A stretch of DNA of 64,000 nucleotides from assembly GCF_024600715.1 (NCBI RefSeq), contig NZ_CP102332.1:4340001-4404000 (forward strand), in the 5' to 3' direction. Position numbers and translations under genes: made by a program. The notes beneath the pieces were generated by a model. It was not told the DNA's origin and searched no databases. It saw only the letters and a list, made by a program, of their open reading frames with translations. Shown here in pieces: positions 43,951 through 52,264 of the stretch. The stretch is from Streptomyces changanensis (GTDB lineage: Bacteria; Actinomycetota; Actinomycetes; Streptomycetales; Streptomycetaceae). Numbering within the stretch: the first letter of the stretch is position 1; each line of letters starts with the position of its first letter.

Positions 43951-44811
43951 TCAGGCCAGGCCGCGCCGGGCGACCGCGGGCTCGCGGTGCCCCGCGATGG
44001 ACGCCACCATGTCCAGGACCTGCCGCGTCTCGGCGACCTCGTGCACCCGGTACACCTGCGCCCCCAGCCACGCCGAGACCGCCGTCGTCGCCAGCGTGCC
44101 GACGAGCCGCTCCTTCACCGGCCGGTCCAGGGTCTCCCCGACGAAGTCCTTGTTGGAGAGCGACACGAGCACCGGCCAGCCCGTCGCGACCATCTCCCCG
44201 AGCCGCCGCGTGGCCTCCAGCGAGTGCCGGGTGTTCTTGCCGAAGTCGTGCCCCGGGTCGATCAGCACCGACTCGCGCGGCACGCCCAGTGCCACGGCCC
44301 GCTCGGCCAGGCCGACCGTCACCCGCAGGATGTCCGCCATCACGTCGTCGTAACCGACGCGGTGCGGCCGGGTCCGCGGTAGCGCACCGCCCGCGTGCGT
44401 GCACACCAGCCCCGCCCCGTACCGCGCGGCGACCTCGGCGAGCTTCGGGTCGACGCCGCCCCACGCGTCGTTCAGCAGGTCCGCGCCCGCCTCGCAGACG
44501 GCCTCGCCCACCTCGTGCCGCCAGGTGTCGACGCTGATCACCACGTCCGGGTGGCGCCGCCGCACCTCCGCCACGAAGCCGACCGTGCGCCGCGCCTCCT
44601 CCTCGGCGTCGACCTCCTCGCCGGGGCCCGCCTTCACCCCGCCGACGTCGACGATCGCGGCGCCCTCGGCGACCGCCTGCTCGACCCGGGCGAGCGCCGG
44701 CTCGTCGCGGAAGGTGGCGCCCTGGTCGTAGAAGGAGTCGGGGGTCCGGTTCACGATGGCCATGACCACCGGCTCGTGCGCGTCGAATTCGCGTCGTCCC
44801 AGGCGCAGCAT
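43951..44811 (-). CDS. folP: Dihydropteroate synthase paralogue, FolP2 type
   Basis: A 286-residue TIM-barrel protein of the DHPS family. Family motifs: MAIVNRTPDSFYDQGATF (pterin loop 1), VDVGGVKAGPGEEVDAEEE, SVDTWRHEV, LNDAWGG, LIDPGHDFGKNTRHSLEATRR and the end KDFVGETLDRPVKERLVGTLAT. The substitutions (VNRTPDSFYD where canonical DHPS has VNVTPDSFSD, VGGVKAGPG in place of GGESTRPG) are those of M. tuberculosis FolP2, which is reported not to make dihydropteroate. Its gene neighbours also match. A role in folate synthesis is therefore doubtful. ATG 44811 has a strong GAGGAGGA site. It is divergent from the DivIVA-like gene. Confidence 0.85.
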   Translation of the reverse strand: MLRLGRREFDAHEPVVMAIVNRTPDSFYDQGATFRDEPALARVEQAVAEGAAIVDVGGVKAGPGEEVDAEEEARRTVGFVAEVRRRHPDVVISVDTWRHEVGEAVCEAGADLLNDAWGGVDPKLAEVAARYGAGLVCTHAGGALPRTRPHRVGYDDVMADILRVTVGLAERAVALGVPRESVLIDPGHDFGKNTRHSLEATRRLGEMVATGWPVLVSLSNKDFVGETLDRPVKERLVGTLATTAVSAWLGAQVYRVHEVAETRQVLDMVASIAGHREPAVARRGLA

Positions 44812-44925
44812 CCCGTAAGTCCTCCTCGCATGACGTCCCTGCGACCCTAACGGCAGCGACCGCGTGGCACGATCGGCACCGGACGTTCTACGCTCCATGG
44901 TTTCCGGCCCCGGGAGAGGCGCACT

Positions 44926-45294
44926 GTGTTCTGGTTCTTGGCTGTAGCGATGGTCGTCGTCGTGGCCGCGGTGACCCTCGCGGTGGTCGGCGGCGCGGAG
45001 AACGAGGTGCTGCCCGAGGCGCCGCCCGAGCACCTCGTCGACCCGCTCCCGCCGACCAGGCCCGTCAGCCGCGCCGACATCGAGGCGCTGCGACTGCCGA
45101 TGGCGGCCCGCGGGTACCGCATGCTCGACGTCGACGAGGTCCTCGACCGGCTGGCAGCCGAACTCGCCGAGCGCGACGCGCGCATCGCCGAGCTGGAGTC
45201 CGCGCTCGCCGGCGCCCAGGCCACCGCCGCCGGGCGGACGGACCTCTTCGACGAGCAGCCGCCGCGCCGCGACGCGGCGGAGGACGAGCGGTGA
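44926..45294 (+). CDS. Membrane-anchored DivIVA-like small protein
   Basis: A 122-residue protein with an N-terminal membrane helix (MFWFLAVAMVVVVAAVTLAVVGG), an acidic Pro-rich linker, and a short DivIVA-type segment (LRLPMAARGYRMLDVDEVLDRLAAELAERDARIAELESAL), whose coiled-coil register is evident. GYRMLDVDEVLDRL is the conserved 'DivIVA domain' start motif seen in actinobacterial proteins. It possibly recognises curved membrane or polar complexes, but this is inferred. GTG 44926 is the start. Its end overlaps tag by 4 bp. It occupies the Rv1209 position next to folP2. Confidence 0.8.
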   Translation: MFWFLAVAMVVVVAAVTLAVVGGAENEVLPEAPPEHLVDPLPPTRPVSRADIEALRLPMAARGYRMLDVDEVLDRLAAELAERDARIAELESALAGAQATAAGRTDLFDEQPPRRDAAEDER

Positions 45295-46043
45295 CCGGCG
45301 GCGCCGTACCGGGCCCGGACGGGGCACCGCGCTGCCCGTGGGGCCTGTCGACGCCCGACTACCTCCGGTACCACGACGAGGAGTGGGGGCGCCCGGTCCA
45401 CGGGGACGACGCGCTGTTCGAACGCCTCTGCCTGGAGGCGTTCCAGTCCGGTCTGTCGTGGCTGACGATCCTGCGCCGCCGGGAGGGCTTCCGGCGGGCG
45501 TTCGCCGGCTTCGCCGTCGAGGCGGTCGCCGCGTTCACGGACGAGGACCGGGAACGGCTCCTCGCCGACGAGGGGATCATCCGCAACCGCGCCAAGGTCG
45601 ACGCGACCCTCGCCAACGCGCGCGTGCTCGCCGGGTGGGCCCCCGGCGAGCTGGACGCGCTGATCTGGTCCCACGCCCCGGACCCGGCCGCCCGCCCGGT
45701 GCCGCTCACCCTGGCGGACGTCCCGGCGGTCACGCCCGAGTCGACCGCGCTGGCGAAGGCCCTGAAGGCGCGGGGCCTGCGGTTCGTCGGCCCCACCACG
45801 GCGTACGCCCTGATGCAGGCGTGCGGGCTGGTCGACGACCACCTGGCCGACTGCACCGCCCGCACCACCCACCTGCCGGCGCCTGCCCGCCCGGGGGACG
45901 CCCGCCGGGAGGCGGCGCACCCGGGGGGCGCGGACCCGGAGGCGGCCGGCCGGCGGGAGGCGGACCCGGAGGCGGCGGGCCCGGACGCGGCGCGCCCGGA
46001 CGCGGCGCGCCCGGACGCGGCGCGCCCGGGAGGTGTCCGCTAG
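45291..46043 (+). CDS. tag: DNA-3-methyladenine glycosylase I (Tag)
   Basis: A 250-residue HhH-GPD-related repair glycosylase that removes 3-methyladenine from DNA. Conserved parts: CPWGLSTPDYLRYHDEEWGRPVHGDDALFERLCLEAFQSGLSWLTILRRREGFRRAF, NRAKVDATLANAR, and RGLRFVGPTTAYALMQACGLVDDHLADC. These hold the zinc-snap Cys/His residues of the family. The enzyme part ends near residue 190. The remaining 60 residues are a low-complexity Ala/Asp/Pro/Arg tail with PDAAR repeated. GTG 45291 overlaps the upstream gene (GTGA). Its stop codon shares the sequence CTAG with the stop of the convergent enoyl-CoA hydratase. Confidence 0.92.
   Translation: MTGGAVPGPDGAPRCPWGLSTPDYLRYHDEEWGRPVHGDDALFERLCLEAFQSGLSWLTILRRREGFRRAFAGFAVEAVAAFTDEDRERLLADEGIIRNRAKVDATLANARVLAGWAPGELDALIWSHAPDPAARPVPLTLADVPAVTPESTALAKALKARGLRFVGPTTAYALMQACGLVDDHLADCTARTTHLPAPARPGDARREAAHPGGADPEAAGRREADPEAAGPDAARPDAARPDAARPGGVR
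45980..46024 (+). repeat. 15-bp tandem repeat in the 3' end of tag
   Basis: Three copies of CCCGGACGCGGCGCG at 45980-45994, 45995-46009 and 46010-46024, in frame and encoding PDAAR. Related but degenerate units precede them. Confidence 0.9.
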
Positions 46044-46822
46044 CGGCCCACGTACTGGGGCCTGCGCTTGGCGAGGAAGGCGTCCACCGCGATCCGGTGG
46101 TCCTCGGAGGCGCCCGCCCGGGTCTGCAGCTCGTCCTCCTTCTCCAGGGTCTCGGCGAGGGTGTGGCCGGCCCCGTACGCCATGGACGCCTTGATCGCGG
46201 CGTACGCGACCGTGGGCCCCTCGGCGAGCGCGCGGGCCGCCGCCAGCGCCTCCGCGGCCAGTTCGGCGGCCGGTACCAGCCGGCTGACCAGGCCCAGGTC
46301 GTACGCCTCCTGGGCCGAGAGCGTGCGCGGGAAGAGCATCAGGTCGGCGGCGCGGCTCGGCCCGACCAGCCGCGGCAGCGTCCACGACATGCCGGAGTCG
46401 GCGGTGAGCGCCACCCCCGCGAACGAGGTGTTGAACGTCGCCGTCTCCGCGACGACCCGGTGGTCCGCCGCCAGCGCGAAGCCGAAGCCCGCACCCGCCG
46501 CGACGCCGTTCACCCCGGCCACCACGGGCTTCGGCATGCCGGTGATCGCCCGCACGATGGGGTTGTAGTGCTCCCGGACCGTGCGCATGGCCTCGCCGCC
46601 GGCCAGCGACTCGACGTGCTCCTTGAGGTCCTGCCCCACGCAGAACGCCCGCCCCGTGGCGGTCAGCAGCACCGCGCGCACGGCCGGGTCCGCGCCCGCC
46701 GCCTCCAGGGCGTCCCGCAGCGCGACCTTCGCCTCGGTGTTCATCGCGTTCATCGCGTCCGGCCGGTTGATGGTGACGGTCGCGAGCCCGTCGCTCACCT
46801 CGTACAGCACGGTGTCGGCCAT
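46040..46822 (-). CDS. Enoyl-CoA hydratase/isomerase family protein
   Basis: A 260-residue crotonase-fold enzyme. The oxyanion-hole segments TGRAFCVGQDLKEH (about 60-73) and PKPVVAGVNGVAAGAGFGFALAADHRV (about 95-121) are present, and the C-terminus DAFLAKRRPQYVGR is usual. The position of Asp in TADSGMSWTLPRLVG resembles PaaG-like isomerases more than classical two-Glu hydratases. The substrate is not known: it may be a fatty acid or aromatic degradation CoA ester. ATG 46822 has AAAGGGGA upstream. The frame further upstream is not coding-like. The gene is convergent with tag and the stop codons overlap. Confidence 0.88.
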   Translation of the reverse strand: MADTVLYEVSDGLATVTINRPDAMNAMNTEAKVALRDALEAAGADPAVRAVLLTATGRAFCVGQDLKEHVESLAGGEAMRTVREHYNPIVRAITGMPKPVVAGVNGVAAGAGFGFALAADHRVVAETATFNTSFAGVALTADSGMSWTLPRLVGPSRAADLMLFPRTLSAQEAYDLGLVSRLVPAAELAAEALAAARALAEGPTVAYAAIKASMAYGAGHTLAETLEKEDELQTRAGASEDHRIAVDAFLAKRRPQYVGR

Positions 46823-47011
46823 GGCAGGTCCCCTTTGCGGCTCGGACGGCGTTGTCACGCCCAGCATGGCGGAGATCATCCGGCTCCGACATGTGACCTG
46901 CGTCAAACCGTGGCACTCCGGGCCAGGGCGGCCGGGGGCGAAGTATCGCAGGCGGATCCCCGATATGAGGGGTTTTGCGCGAGCGCGTTGCCCAAGCGAT
47001 GCGGCCCTATG

Positions 47012-47042
47012 TTGGTCATCGGGTGTCACCATGCGGGATAAT
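47012..47042 (+). promoter_or_regulatory. Candidate housekeeping promoter of the DUF3117 gene
   Basis: TTGGTC (47012-47017) and GATAAT (47037-47042), 19 bp apart, lie about 90 nt before the start codon. The -10 is close to consensus for the main sigma factor. Confidence 0.5.
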
Positions 47043-47134
47043 GACCTGGAAGCAATGTGTTCGACGCCGGTACGTGCCCTTCCATGGGGTCCGCGCGGCT
47101 GATCGATGAGCTGGTTCTAGGAAGGGGAACGAGC

Positions 47135-47302
47135 ATGGCGGCCATGAAGCCGCGGACGGGTGACGGCCCGCTCGAGGTGACCAAGGAGGGGCGGGGCATC
47201 GTCATGCGCGTTCCGCTCGAAGGCGGCGGTCGGCTTGTCGTCGAGCTGACCCCGGATGAGGCCGTGGCCCTCGGCGAGGAGCTGAAGAAGGTCACGAGCT
47301 GA
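47135..47302 (+). CDS. DUF3117 small protein
   Basis: A 55-residue protein (MAAMKPRTGDGPLEVTKEGRG...RVPLEGGGRLVVELTPDEAVALGEELKKV) with the composition of a small beta-alpha fold. The family is highly conserved in actinobacteria in this location (Rv1211 position). ATG 47135 has AAGGGGA at good spacing. The function is unknown. It is probably abundant, judging from the good promoter, the codon use and the clean terminator. Confidence 0.9.
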   Translation: MAAMKPRTGDGPLEVTKEGRGIVMRVPLEGGGRLVVELTPDEAVALGEELKKVTS

Positions 47303-47325
47303 GGCCAACGCCCCACGTCCTTCCC

Positions 47326-47365
47326 GATCGCCCCGGCCGGTGCACGTCACCGCGCCGGGGCGATC
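47326..47365 (+). terminator. Terminator of the DUF3117 gene
   Basis: A perfect 12-bp inverted repeat GATCGCCCCGGC / GCCGGGGCGATC with a 16-nt loop. Confidence 0.75.
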
Positions 47366-47650
47366 GTGCGTCCGCCGGCCCCCACGACGCGCCCGAGGGC
47401 GCGCCGCCGGGGGCCGTGGTGTTCCGGTGAGGGGCGCGGGCCGGGGAGAGGCGCGGGCCGGGGAGGGGCGCGAGCCGGGGAGGGAGGCCCGGGGGCTTCC
47501 CGTACGGGCGGCGACGTCCATGGGGGCGGGTGCGGGGCGGCCGCGGGGTGGGGCCGGCCCGGCGTACGGCGGTCAGCCGCGGGGCGGGGAGGGCCAGCCG
47601 CGCGAGGGGCCCTCAGCCGCGGGACGGGACGGTCAGTGGCAGGGGGACGG
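47366..47650. other. GC-rich intergenic region with short imperfect repeats
   Basis: This lies between the DUF3117 terminator and the convergent O-methyltransferase. It contains imperfect repeats of a GGCGCGGGCCGGGGAG-like unit (about 47,430-47,490) and CAGCCGCGGGAC-like units nearer the methyltransferase end. No gene was seen. Confidence 0.4.
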
Positions 47651-48286
47651 TCAGCCGCGGCGTACGGCGCAGAGCAGGCCGTCGCCCACCGGCAGCAGTG
47701 AGGGCAGCAGCTCCTCGCTCTCCCGTACCGTACGCAGCAGCTCCCGCAGCGACAGCACCTCGGCCGGCTGGAGGCCGGAGTCGACCGTGCGGCCGTCCGC
47801 GAAGACGCCCTCGAAGCACACGAGCCCTCCCGGCCGCAGCAGCCGCAACGATTCAGCGAGGTACAGCAGGTACTCGGTGCGGTCGCCGTCGCAGAAGACG
47901 AGGTCGTAACCGCCGTCCGCCAGCCGGGGCAGCACGTCCAGGGCCCGGCCCGGGATGAACCGCGCCCGGTTGCCGGCGAAGCCCGCCGCGCGGAACGCCT
48001 GCCGCGCGAACTGCTGCCGCTCCGGCTCCGGGTCCACGGTGGTCAGCACCCCGTCCGGCCGCATGCCGAGCAGCAGGTAGATCCCTGAGACGCCGGTCCC
48101 GGTGCCGATCTCGGCGACGGCCTTGGCGTCCGCCGTGGCGGCGAGCAGCCGCAGCGCGGCGCCGGTGCCGGGGGACACCGACGGCAGCCCTGCCTCCCGG
48201 GCCTGGTCGCGGGCCCAGCGCAGCGGTTCGTCCTCGGCGGCGAAGGCGTCGGCGAAGGCCCAGCTCGTCTGCCGGTTGGCGGTAAT
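47651..48286 (-). CDS. SAM-dependent O-methyltransferase, probable ATT start
   Basis: A 211-residue class I methyltransferase of the O-methyltransferase family 3 type (Rv1220c position). The SAM-binding motif is AVAEIGTGTGVSGIYLL, the acidic strand end TVDPEPERQ, and the metal/catalytic Asp region YDLVFCDGDRTEYLLYL. The conserved protein seems to begin at ITANRQTSWAFADAF. No ATG, GTG or TTG in frame lies near it. An AGGAGAG ribosome site stands 6 nt before an ATT codon at 48286, while the only standard upstream start is ATG 48415 in non-conserved sequence overlapping the sigma-factor promoter. I therefore propose ATT as start. The substrate is unknown. It is divergent from the sigma-factor gene. 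Confidence 0.75.
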   Translation of the reverse strand: MTANRQTSWAFADAFAAEDEPLRWARDQAREAGLPSVSPGTGAALRLLAATADAKAVAEIGTGTGVSGIYLLLGMRPDGVLTTVDPEPERQQFARQAFRAAGFAGNRARFIPGRALDVLPRLADGGYDLVFCDGDRTEYLLYLAESLRLLRPGGLVCFEGVFADGRTVDSGLQPAEVLSLRELLRTVRESEELLPSLLPVGDGLLCAVRRG

Positions 48287-48339
48287 GACCCTCTCCTGTT
48301 CCCGTAGTTGGCAACGGTGACTGTAGCCGCTCGTGGTCG

Positions 48340-48365
48340 GGAACCCGCAGATGGGACCAGGCGTT
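48340..48365 (+). promoter_or_regulatory. Candidate ECF sigma promoter upstream of the sigma gene
   Basis: GGAAC (48340-48344) and GTT (48363-48365) are separated by exactly 18 nt, the GGAAC-N18-GTT layout of promoters read by this class of ECF sigma factors (SigE/SigH/SigR types). It is preceded by GG, giving GGGAACC. The predicted transcript would begin near 48372, about 90 nt before the start codon, suggesting autoregulation. Confidence 0.6.
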
Positions 48366-48459
48366 GGGAAGGGGTGGGGACGGCCGGCAGGACCAAGGGC
48401 CGAAGTCGGCCCCAAATGTTCGTAAAGATTCTTATCCGGAGCTAACGGGCGAGGTGGCT

Positions 48460-49248
48460 ATGGTAGGGGCTCCGCTGGACACCACCAGAGCCGACAGGGG
48501 AGGTGCGGCTGCGCCTGTGGATCGGGGAGCAGTGCTGCGGTTGCGGCGCCTTCTCAGGTCGGCGGGTGAGCCGAAATCCGTGACCGACACCGCTGACAGC
48601 ACCCGCGCCGCCACCGAGACCGCAGCCACGACGGCGACCTTCGCACCGGATGCGGAATCGCAGGCGTGGGCTCCGCCCAGCTGGGAGGAGATCGTCAGCA
48701 CGCACAGCGGCCGCGTGTACCGCCTCGCCTACCGCCTGACCGGTAACCAGCACGACGCCGAGGACCTCACCCAGGAGGTCTTCGTCCGTGTCTTCCGGTC
48801 CCTGTCGACGTACACCCCCGGCACGTTCGAGGGCTGGCTGCACCGCATCACCACGAACCTCTTCCTCGACATGGTGCGGCGCAAGCAGCGCATCCGCTTC
48901 GACGCCCTCGGCGACGACGCCGCGGAGCGCCTGCCCAGCCGCGAGCCCTCTCCCCAGCAGGTCTTCCACGACACGCACTTCGACGCCGACGTCCAGCAGG
49001 CGCTGGACACGCTCGCGCCGGAGTTCCGCGCGGCCGTGGTGCTCTGCGACATCGAGGGCCTGTCGTACGAGGAGATCGCCGCGACGCTCGGCGTGAAGCT
49101 CGGCACCGTCCGCAGCCGCATCCACCGTGGCCGGTCGCACCTGCGCAAGGCCCTCAAGCACCGGTCCCCGGAAGCGCGGGCCGAGCAGCGCGTCGTCGTC
49201 GATCGGCGTGCGTTCGTCGCCGTGGGCGGGGAGGGCGGAGCCGCGTGA
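48460..49248 (+). CDS. sigE: ECF sigma factor, orthologue of mycobacterial SigE
   Basis: A 262-residue extracytoplasmic-function sigma factor. After a variable N-terminus of about 70 residues, region 2 runs [43 protein letters not shown]...[22 protein letters not shown]. Region 4 is [45 protein letters not shown]. The match to M. tuberculosis SigE (Rv1221), a surface-stress sigma factor, is close throughout. The downstream genes rseA, htrA and tatB correspond too. Note that S. coelicolor 'SigE' is a different ECF factor. ATG 48460 has GAGGTGG upstream. GTG 48580 is an alternative start. It overlaps the anti-sigma gene by 4 bp. An ECF-type promoter lies upstream. Confidence 0.92.
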   Translation: MVGAPLDTTRADRGGAAAPVDRGAVLRLRRLLRSAGEPKSVTDTADSTRAATETAATTATFAPDAESQAWAPPSWEEIVSTHSGRVYRLAYRLTGNQHDAEDLTQEVFVRVFRSLSTYTPGTFEGWLHRITTNLFLDMVRRKQRIRFDALGDDAAERLPSREPSPQQVFHDTHFDADVQQALDTLAPEFRAAVVLCDIEGLSYEEIAATLGVKLGTVRSRIHRGRSHLRKALKHRSPEARAEQRVVVDRRAFVAVGGEGGAA

Positions 49249-50108
49249 GTGGCACACGTCCGACCCCAGCGGAGCACCACCTGGGGGACCGTCTCGCCGC
49301 GCTGATCGACGGGGAGCTGGGCCACGACGCCCGCGAGCGCGTCCTCGCGCACCTCGCGACCTGCGCCAAGTGCCGTGCCGAGGCCGACGCCCAGCGCCGG
49401 GTGAAGAGCCTCTTCGCCGAATCCGCGCCGCCGCCACCACCGGCGGGCCTGCTCGCCCGCCTCCAGGGCCTGCCCGGAGGCGCGGACGGCGGGTCGCCGT
49501 TCGGCGGCCCCCTCGGCGTCGACCGGCTCGGTGGCGACCCGCGCGGGCCGCTGCCCACCGAGGAGTCGGGCCCCTCCGGTCCGGGCCTGTTCGCGGTGCG
49601 GCCGGGTGGCTTCGGCTATGTCCCGGCGGACGACCACCACGTCCCCGCCCCGGCCCGTTCGGGCTTCCGCATCCACGAGGCCAGCCGGCCGGAGGCCGAG
49701 CGCTCCCCGTGGCGCGGCCGGAGGTTCGCCTTCGCCGCCGCCAGCGCCGTGTCGTTCGCGGCGATCGCCCTGGGTGGCGCCGCCCCGACGGTCACCGTCG
49801 TCGACGCGCGCGGCGAGGGCTCCGGGAACAGCGTGACGCCGCTGCGCTCCTCCTCCGCCGGTCAGCCGACCGCGACGGGCGAGGGCAACCGCCGTCGCGC
49901 CGCTGCCGGCGCGGGCGCCGGACGCTCGGTCGACCGTCCCGGTACGGCCCTGCTGCCGGGCGGGCAGGTCCAGGCCCGGCATCCGGCGGCGCCGCCGTTC
50001 CTCCACACGGCGACCCCGCTGTTCGCGTCGAACGGCGTGTTCCCGATAGGCGTGGCGGGCCCCGCTCATCCGCCCTCCCCGAAACGCCTGGCGCCTCCGG
50101 TGCCGTGA
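49245..50108 (+). CDS. rseA: Zinc-finger anti-sigma factor (RseA-type), membrane-anchored
   Basis: A 287-residue anti-sigma factor. The N-terminal zf-HC2/ZAS domain contains [34 protein letters not shown], with the zinc motif H-x3-C-x2-C. A long Pro/Gly-rich region (about 60-150), one likely membrane helix ([21 protein letters not shown], about 165-185) and a Pro/Ala-rich external tail follow. It should hold the upstream sigma factor inactive. Zinc/thiol oxidation or proteolysis release it in related systems. GTG 49245 overlaps the sigma gene stop (translational coupling to keep the pair balanced). The next gene, an HtrA protease, may be part of the response or of signal transmission. Confidence 0.85.
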   Translation: MSGTRPTPAEHHLGDRLAALIDGELGHDARERVLAHLATCAKCRAEADAQRRVKSLFAESAPPPPPAGLLARLQGLPGGADGGSPFGGPLGVDRLGGDPRGPLPTEESGPSGPGLFAVRPGGFGYVPADDHHVPAPARSGFRIHEASRPEAERSPWRGRRFAFAAASAVSFAAIALGGAAPTVTVVDARGEGSGNSVTPLRSSSAGQPTATGEGNRRRAAAGAGAGRSVDRPGTALLPGGQVQARHPAAPPFLHTATPLFASNGVFPIGVAGPAHPPSPKRLAPPVP

Positions 50109-50186
50109 GGGGCGCCCCGGGGGACCTGGTTGAATCCATGGTCCGGGGCGCCCGAGGGGCGCTGACTCGTGAGTGGCGGGGAGAGC

Positions 50187-52172
50187 ATGGACGACGGGAC
50201 GCCGACGCAGCCGAAGCCGAAGTGGTGGAGCCGTTCCACCCTCCCCGCCGCGCCCACGCCGGACCCCTCCCCGGCTCCGGGCCCCTCCGCCGCCGCCCCC
50301 GAAGACACGGCCCCGGCCGCGACGGCGGCCCCGGCCGCGACGGCGGCCCCGGCCGCGACGGCGGGTCCGGCCGCGACAGCGAGGGGCGGGTACGCCGTGG
50401 AGCCGGCCACCCCCGACGGCCAGGTCACCGCCGCGACCCCGGCCGCGGGCGAGGCACCCGGGATCGAGAGGCCCACCGCACAAGCGACCCGGGTCGGGAC
50501 GCCCGCGGCGCAGGCGCCCGGAACCGAGCCGACCGAGGGTGGGACGGCCTCCGGGGCGGCACCCCGGCCCGCGGACCCCCAAACGACCGGCACCACCGGC
50601 AGCGGCACCCACCCCACCGACACCGCCCCGCAGGACGCCCCGGGAGCCCCGTACGAGACGGCGGCTTCCGCCCCCGTCCCGGCGGCCCCCGCCTCCGCCC
50701 CCGCCCCGCCCACGGCCACCCCCGTGGAGGGCGCGGGCGGCGGGGACGGCGTCGCGCCCGTACGTCTGGGGCCGCTGCACGCCCCGGACGAGTACCGGAC
50801 GCCGCCCTACGGCGAGCCCGGCCCGTGGGCCCCCGCCCCGCCCGTCCAGCGCCCCGTACCACCCGCGCCCCCCGTCCCGGGCCCGGCACCGTCCCACGCG
50901 CCCGCGCAGCCCACCCCCGCCCCGCCGGCCGCCCCTGCCCACGCCCACGCCACCGCCCCGGCCGCGGCCCCTGGGCAGTGGGCGCAGTACGACCCGTGGA
51001 GCAGCCCGGCCGGCCCGCCGCAACCCCTGGCCGTCAGCCCCGCCGGGGCGTGGCCGCGGCGCCGGCCGCGGCGCGGGCTCGCCCTCGTGGGCGCGCTCGT
51101 CTTCGCCCTGCTCACCGGTGTCATCGGCGGTGCCGTCGGCGCGTACGTCGAGCGCAACGGCGGACTGAACCCCGTCGAGCTGCCCCAGGCCGGCGCCGCT
51201 CCCGGCGACCGCGCCCCGGACAGCGTCGCCGGCATCGCCGCCCGCGCCCTGCCGAGCGTGGTCACCCTCCACGTCAGCGGCGGCGGCGAGCAGGGCACCG
51301 GGACGGGCTTCGTCCTCGACCGGCGCGGTCACATCCTCACCAACCACCACGTCGTGGACGCCGCCGACGGCGCCGGGGACATCAGCGTCACCTTCAGCGG
51401 TGGCGAGACCGCCCGCGCCACCCTCGTCGGCGGCGACAGCGGCTACGACCTGGCCGTCGTCCGCGTCACCGGTGTGTCGAACCTGGCGCCGCTGCAGCTC
51501 GGCGACTCCGACGGCGTCCGCGTCGGCGACCCCGTCGTCGCCATCGGCGCCCCCTTCGACCTGCGGAACACGGTCACGTCCGGCATCATCAGCGCCAAGG
51601 GGCGGCCCATCACGGCGGGCGGCGAGAAGGGCGACGGCGGCGACGTCAGCTACGTCGACGCACTCCAGACCGACGCCCCCATAAACCCGGGCAACTCCGG
51701 CGGCCCGCTGCTCGACGCCCAGGCCCGCGTCATCGGCGTCAACAGCGCCATCCGCGCCGCCGACAGCGGCTCCGCGCTCGGAGGCGGCCAGTCCGGCTCG
51801 ATCGGCCTCGGCTTCGCCATCCCGATCAACCAGGGCCGGCGCGTCGCCGAGGAGCTCATCAACACCGGCAAGGCCACGCATCCCGTGATCGGCGTCAGCC
51901 TCGACATGAAGTTCGCCGGCGACGGCGCCCGGGTCGCCGACAAGGCCCAGGGCGGTACGGCCTCCGTCACCGCGGGCGGCCCCGCGGCCGACGCGGGCGT
52001 CCGGGCCGGTGACGTCATCACCGAGGTCGACGGCGAGCGGGTGCACAGCGGCGAGGAGCTCATCGTCAAGATCCGCGCCCACCGCCCCGGCGACGAGCTC
52101 CGCCTCACCGTGGAACGAGACGGGCGGGAACAGGAGAAAACGCTCACGCTCGGCTCATCGGCCGACAACTGA
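50187..52172 (+). CDS. htrA: HtrA/DegP-type trypsin-like serine protease with PDZ domain
   Basis: A 661-residue membrane-anchored protease. Residues 1 to about 290 are a disordered cytoplasmic Pro/Ala/Thr-rich region with a repeated APAATA unit. One membrane helix (GLALVGALVFALLTGVIGGAVGAYV, about 295-320) follows. The protease domain has its triad in ILTNHHVVD (His), YDLAVVRV (Asp) and NPGNSGGPLL (Ser). The C-terminal PDZ domain (about 560-655) includes GPAADAGVRAGDVITEVDGE. It acts outside the membrane in protein quality control. It stands in the sigE-rseA-htrA-tatB order as in mycobacteria. ATG 50187 has GGGGAGAG at good distance. GTG 50169 is an alternative. Confidence 0.9.
   Translation: MDDGTPTQPKPKWWSRSTLPAAPTPDPSPAPGPSAAAPEDTAPAATAAPAATAAPAATAGPAATARGGYAVEPATPDGQVTAATPAAGEAPGIERPTAQATRVGTPAAQAPGTEPTEGGTASGAAPRPADPQTTGTTGSGTHPTDTAPQDAPGAPYETAASAPVPAAPASAPAPPTATPVEGAGGGDGVAPVRLGPLHAPDEYRTPPYGEPGPWAPAPPVQRPVPPAPPVPGPAPSHAPAQPTPAPPAAPAHAHATAPAAAPGQWAQYDPWSSPAGPPQPLAVSPAGAWPRRRPRRGLALVGALVFALLTGVIGGAVGAYVERNGGLNPVELPQAGAAPGDRAPDSVAGIAARALPSVVTLHVSGGGEQGTGTGFVLDRRGHILTNHHVVDAADGAGDISVTFSGGETARATLVGGDSGYDLAVVRVTGVSNLAPLQLGDSDGVRVGDPVVAIGAPFDLRNTVTSGIISAKGRPITAGGEKGDGGDVSYVDALQTDAPINPGNSGGPLLDAQARVIGVNSAIRAADSGSALGGGQSGSIGLGFAIPINQGRRVAEELINTGKATHPVIGVSLDMKFAGDGARVADKAQGGTASVTAGGPAADAGVRAGDVITEVDGERVHSGEELIVKIRAHRPGDELRLTVERDGREQEKTLTLGSSADN
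50310..50381 (+). repeat. 18-bp tandem repeat in the htrA N-terminal coding part
   Basis: Three perfect units of GCCCCGGCCGCGACGGCG (50310-50327, 50328-50345, 50346-50363) and one diverged unit (50364-50381), coding APAATA repeats in the disordered tail. Confidence 0.9.
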
Positions 52173-52264
52173 ACGGCTGAACGGCTGAACGTCCGAGGGC
52201 CAGTCCCGCCCCACCCGCCGAGCGGGTACCTTGGAGCAGCGGAGACCCGAGGAGGAGCGACAAG

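Noticed and set aside
48729..52082. 1117-codon open frame on the minus strand opposite sigE-rseA-htrA
   Set aside because: It is antisense to well-supported genes and has low-complexity Gly/Arg composition.
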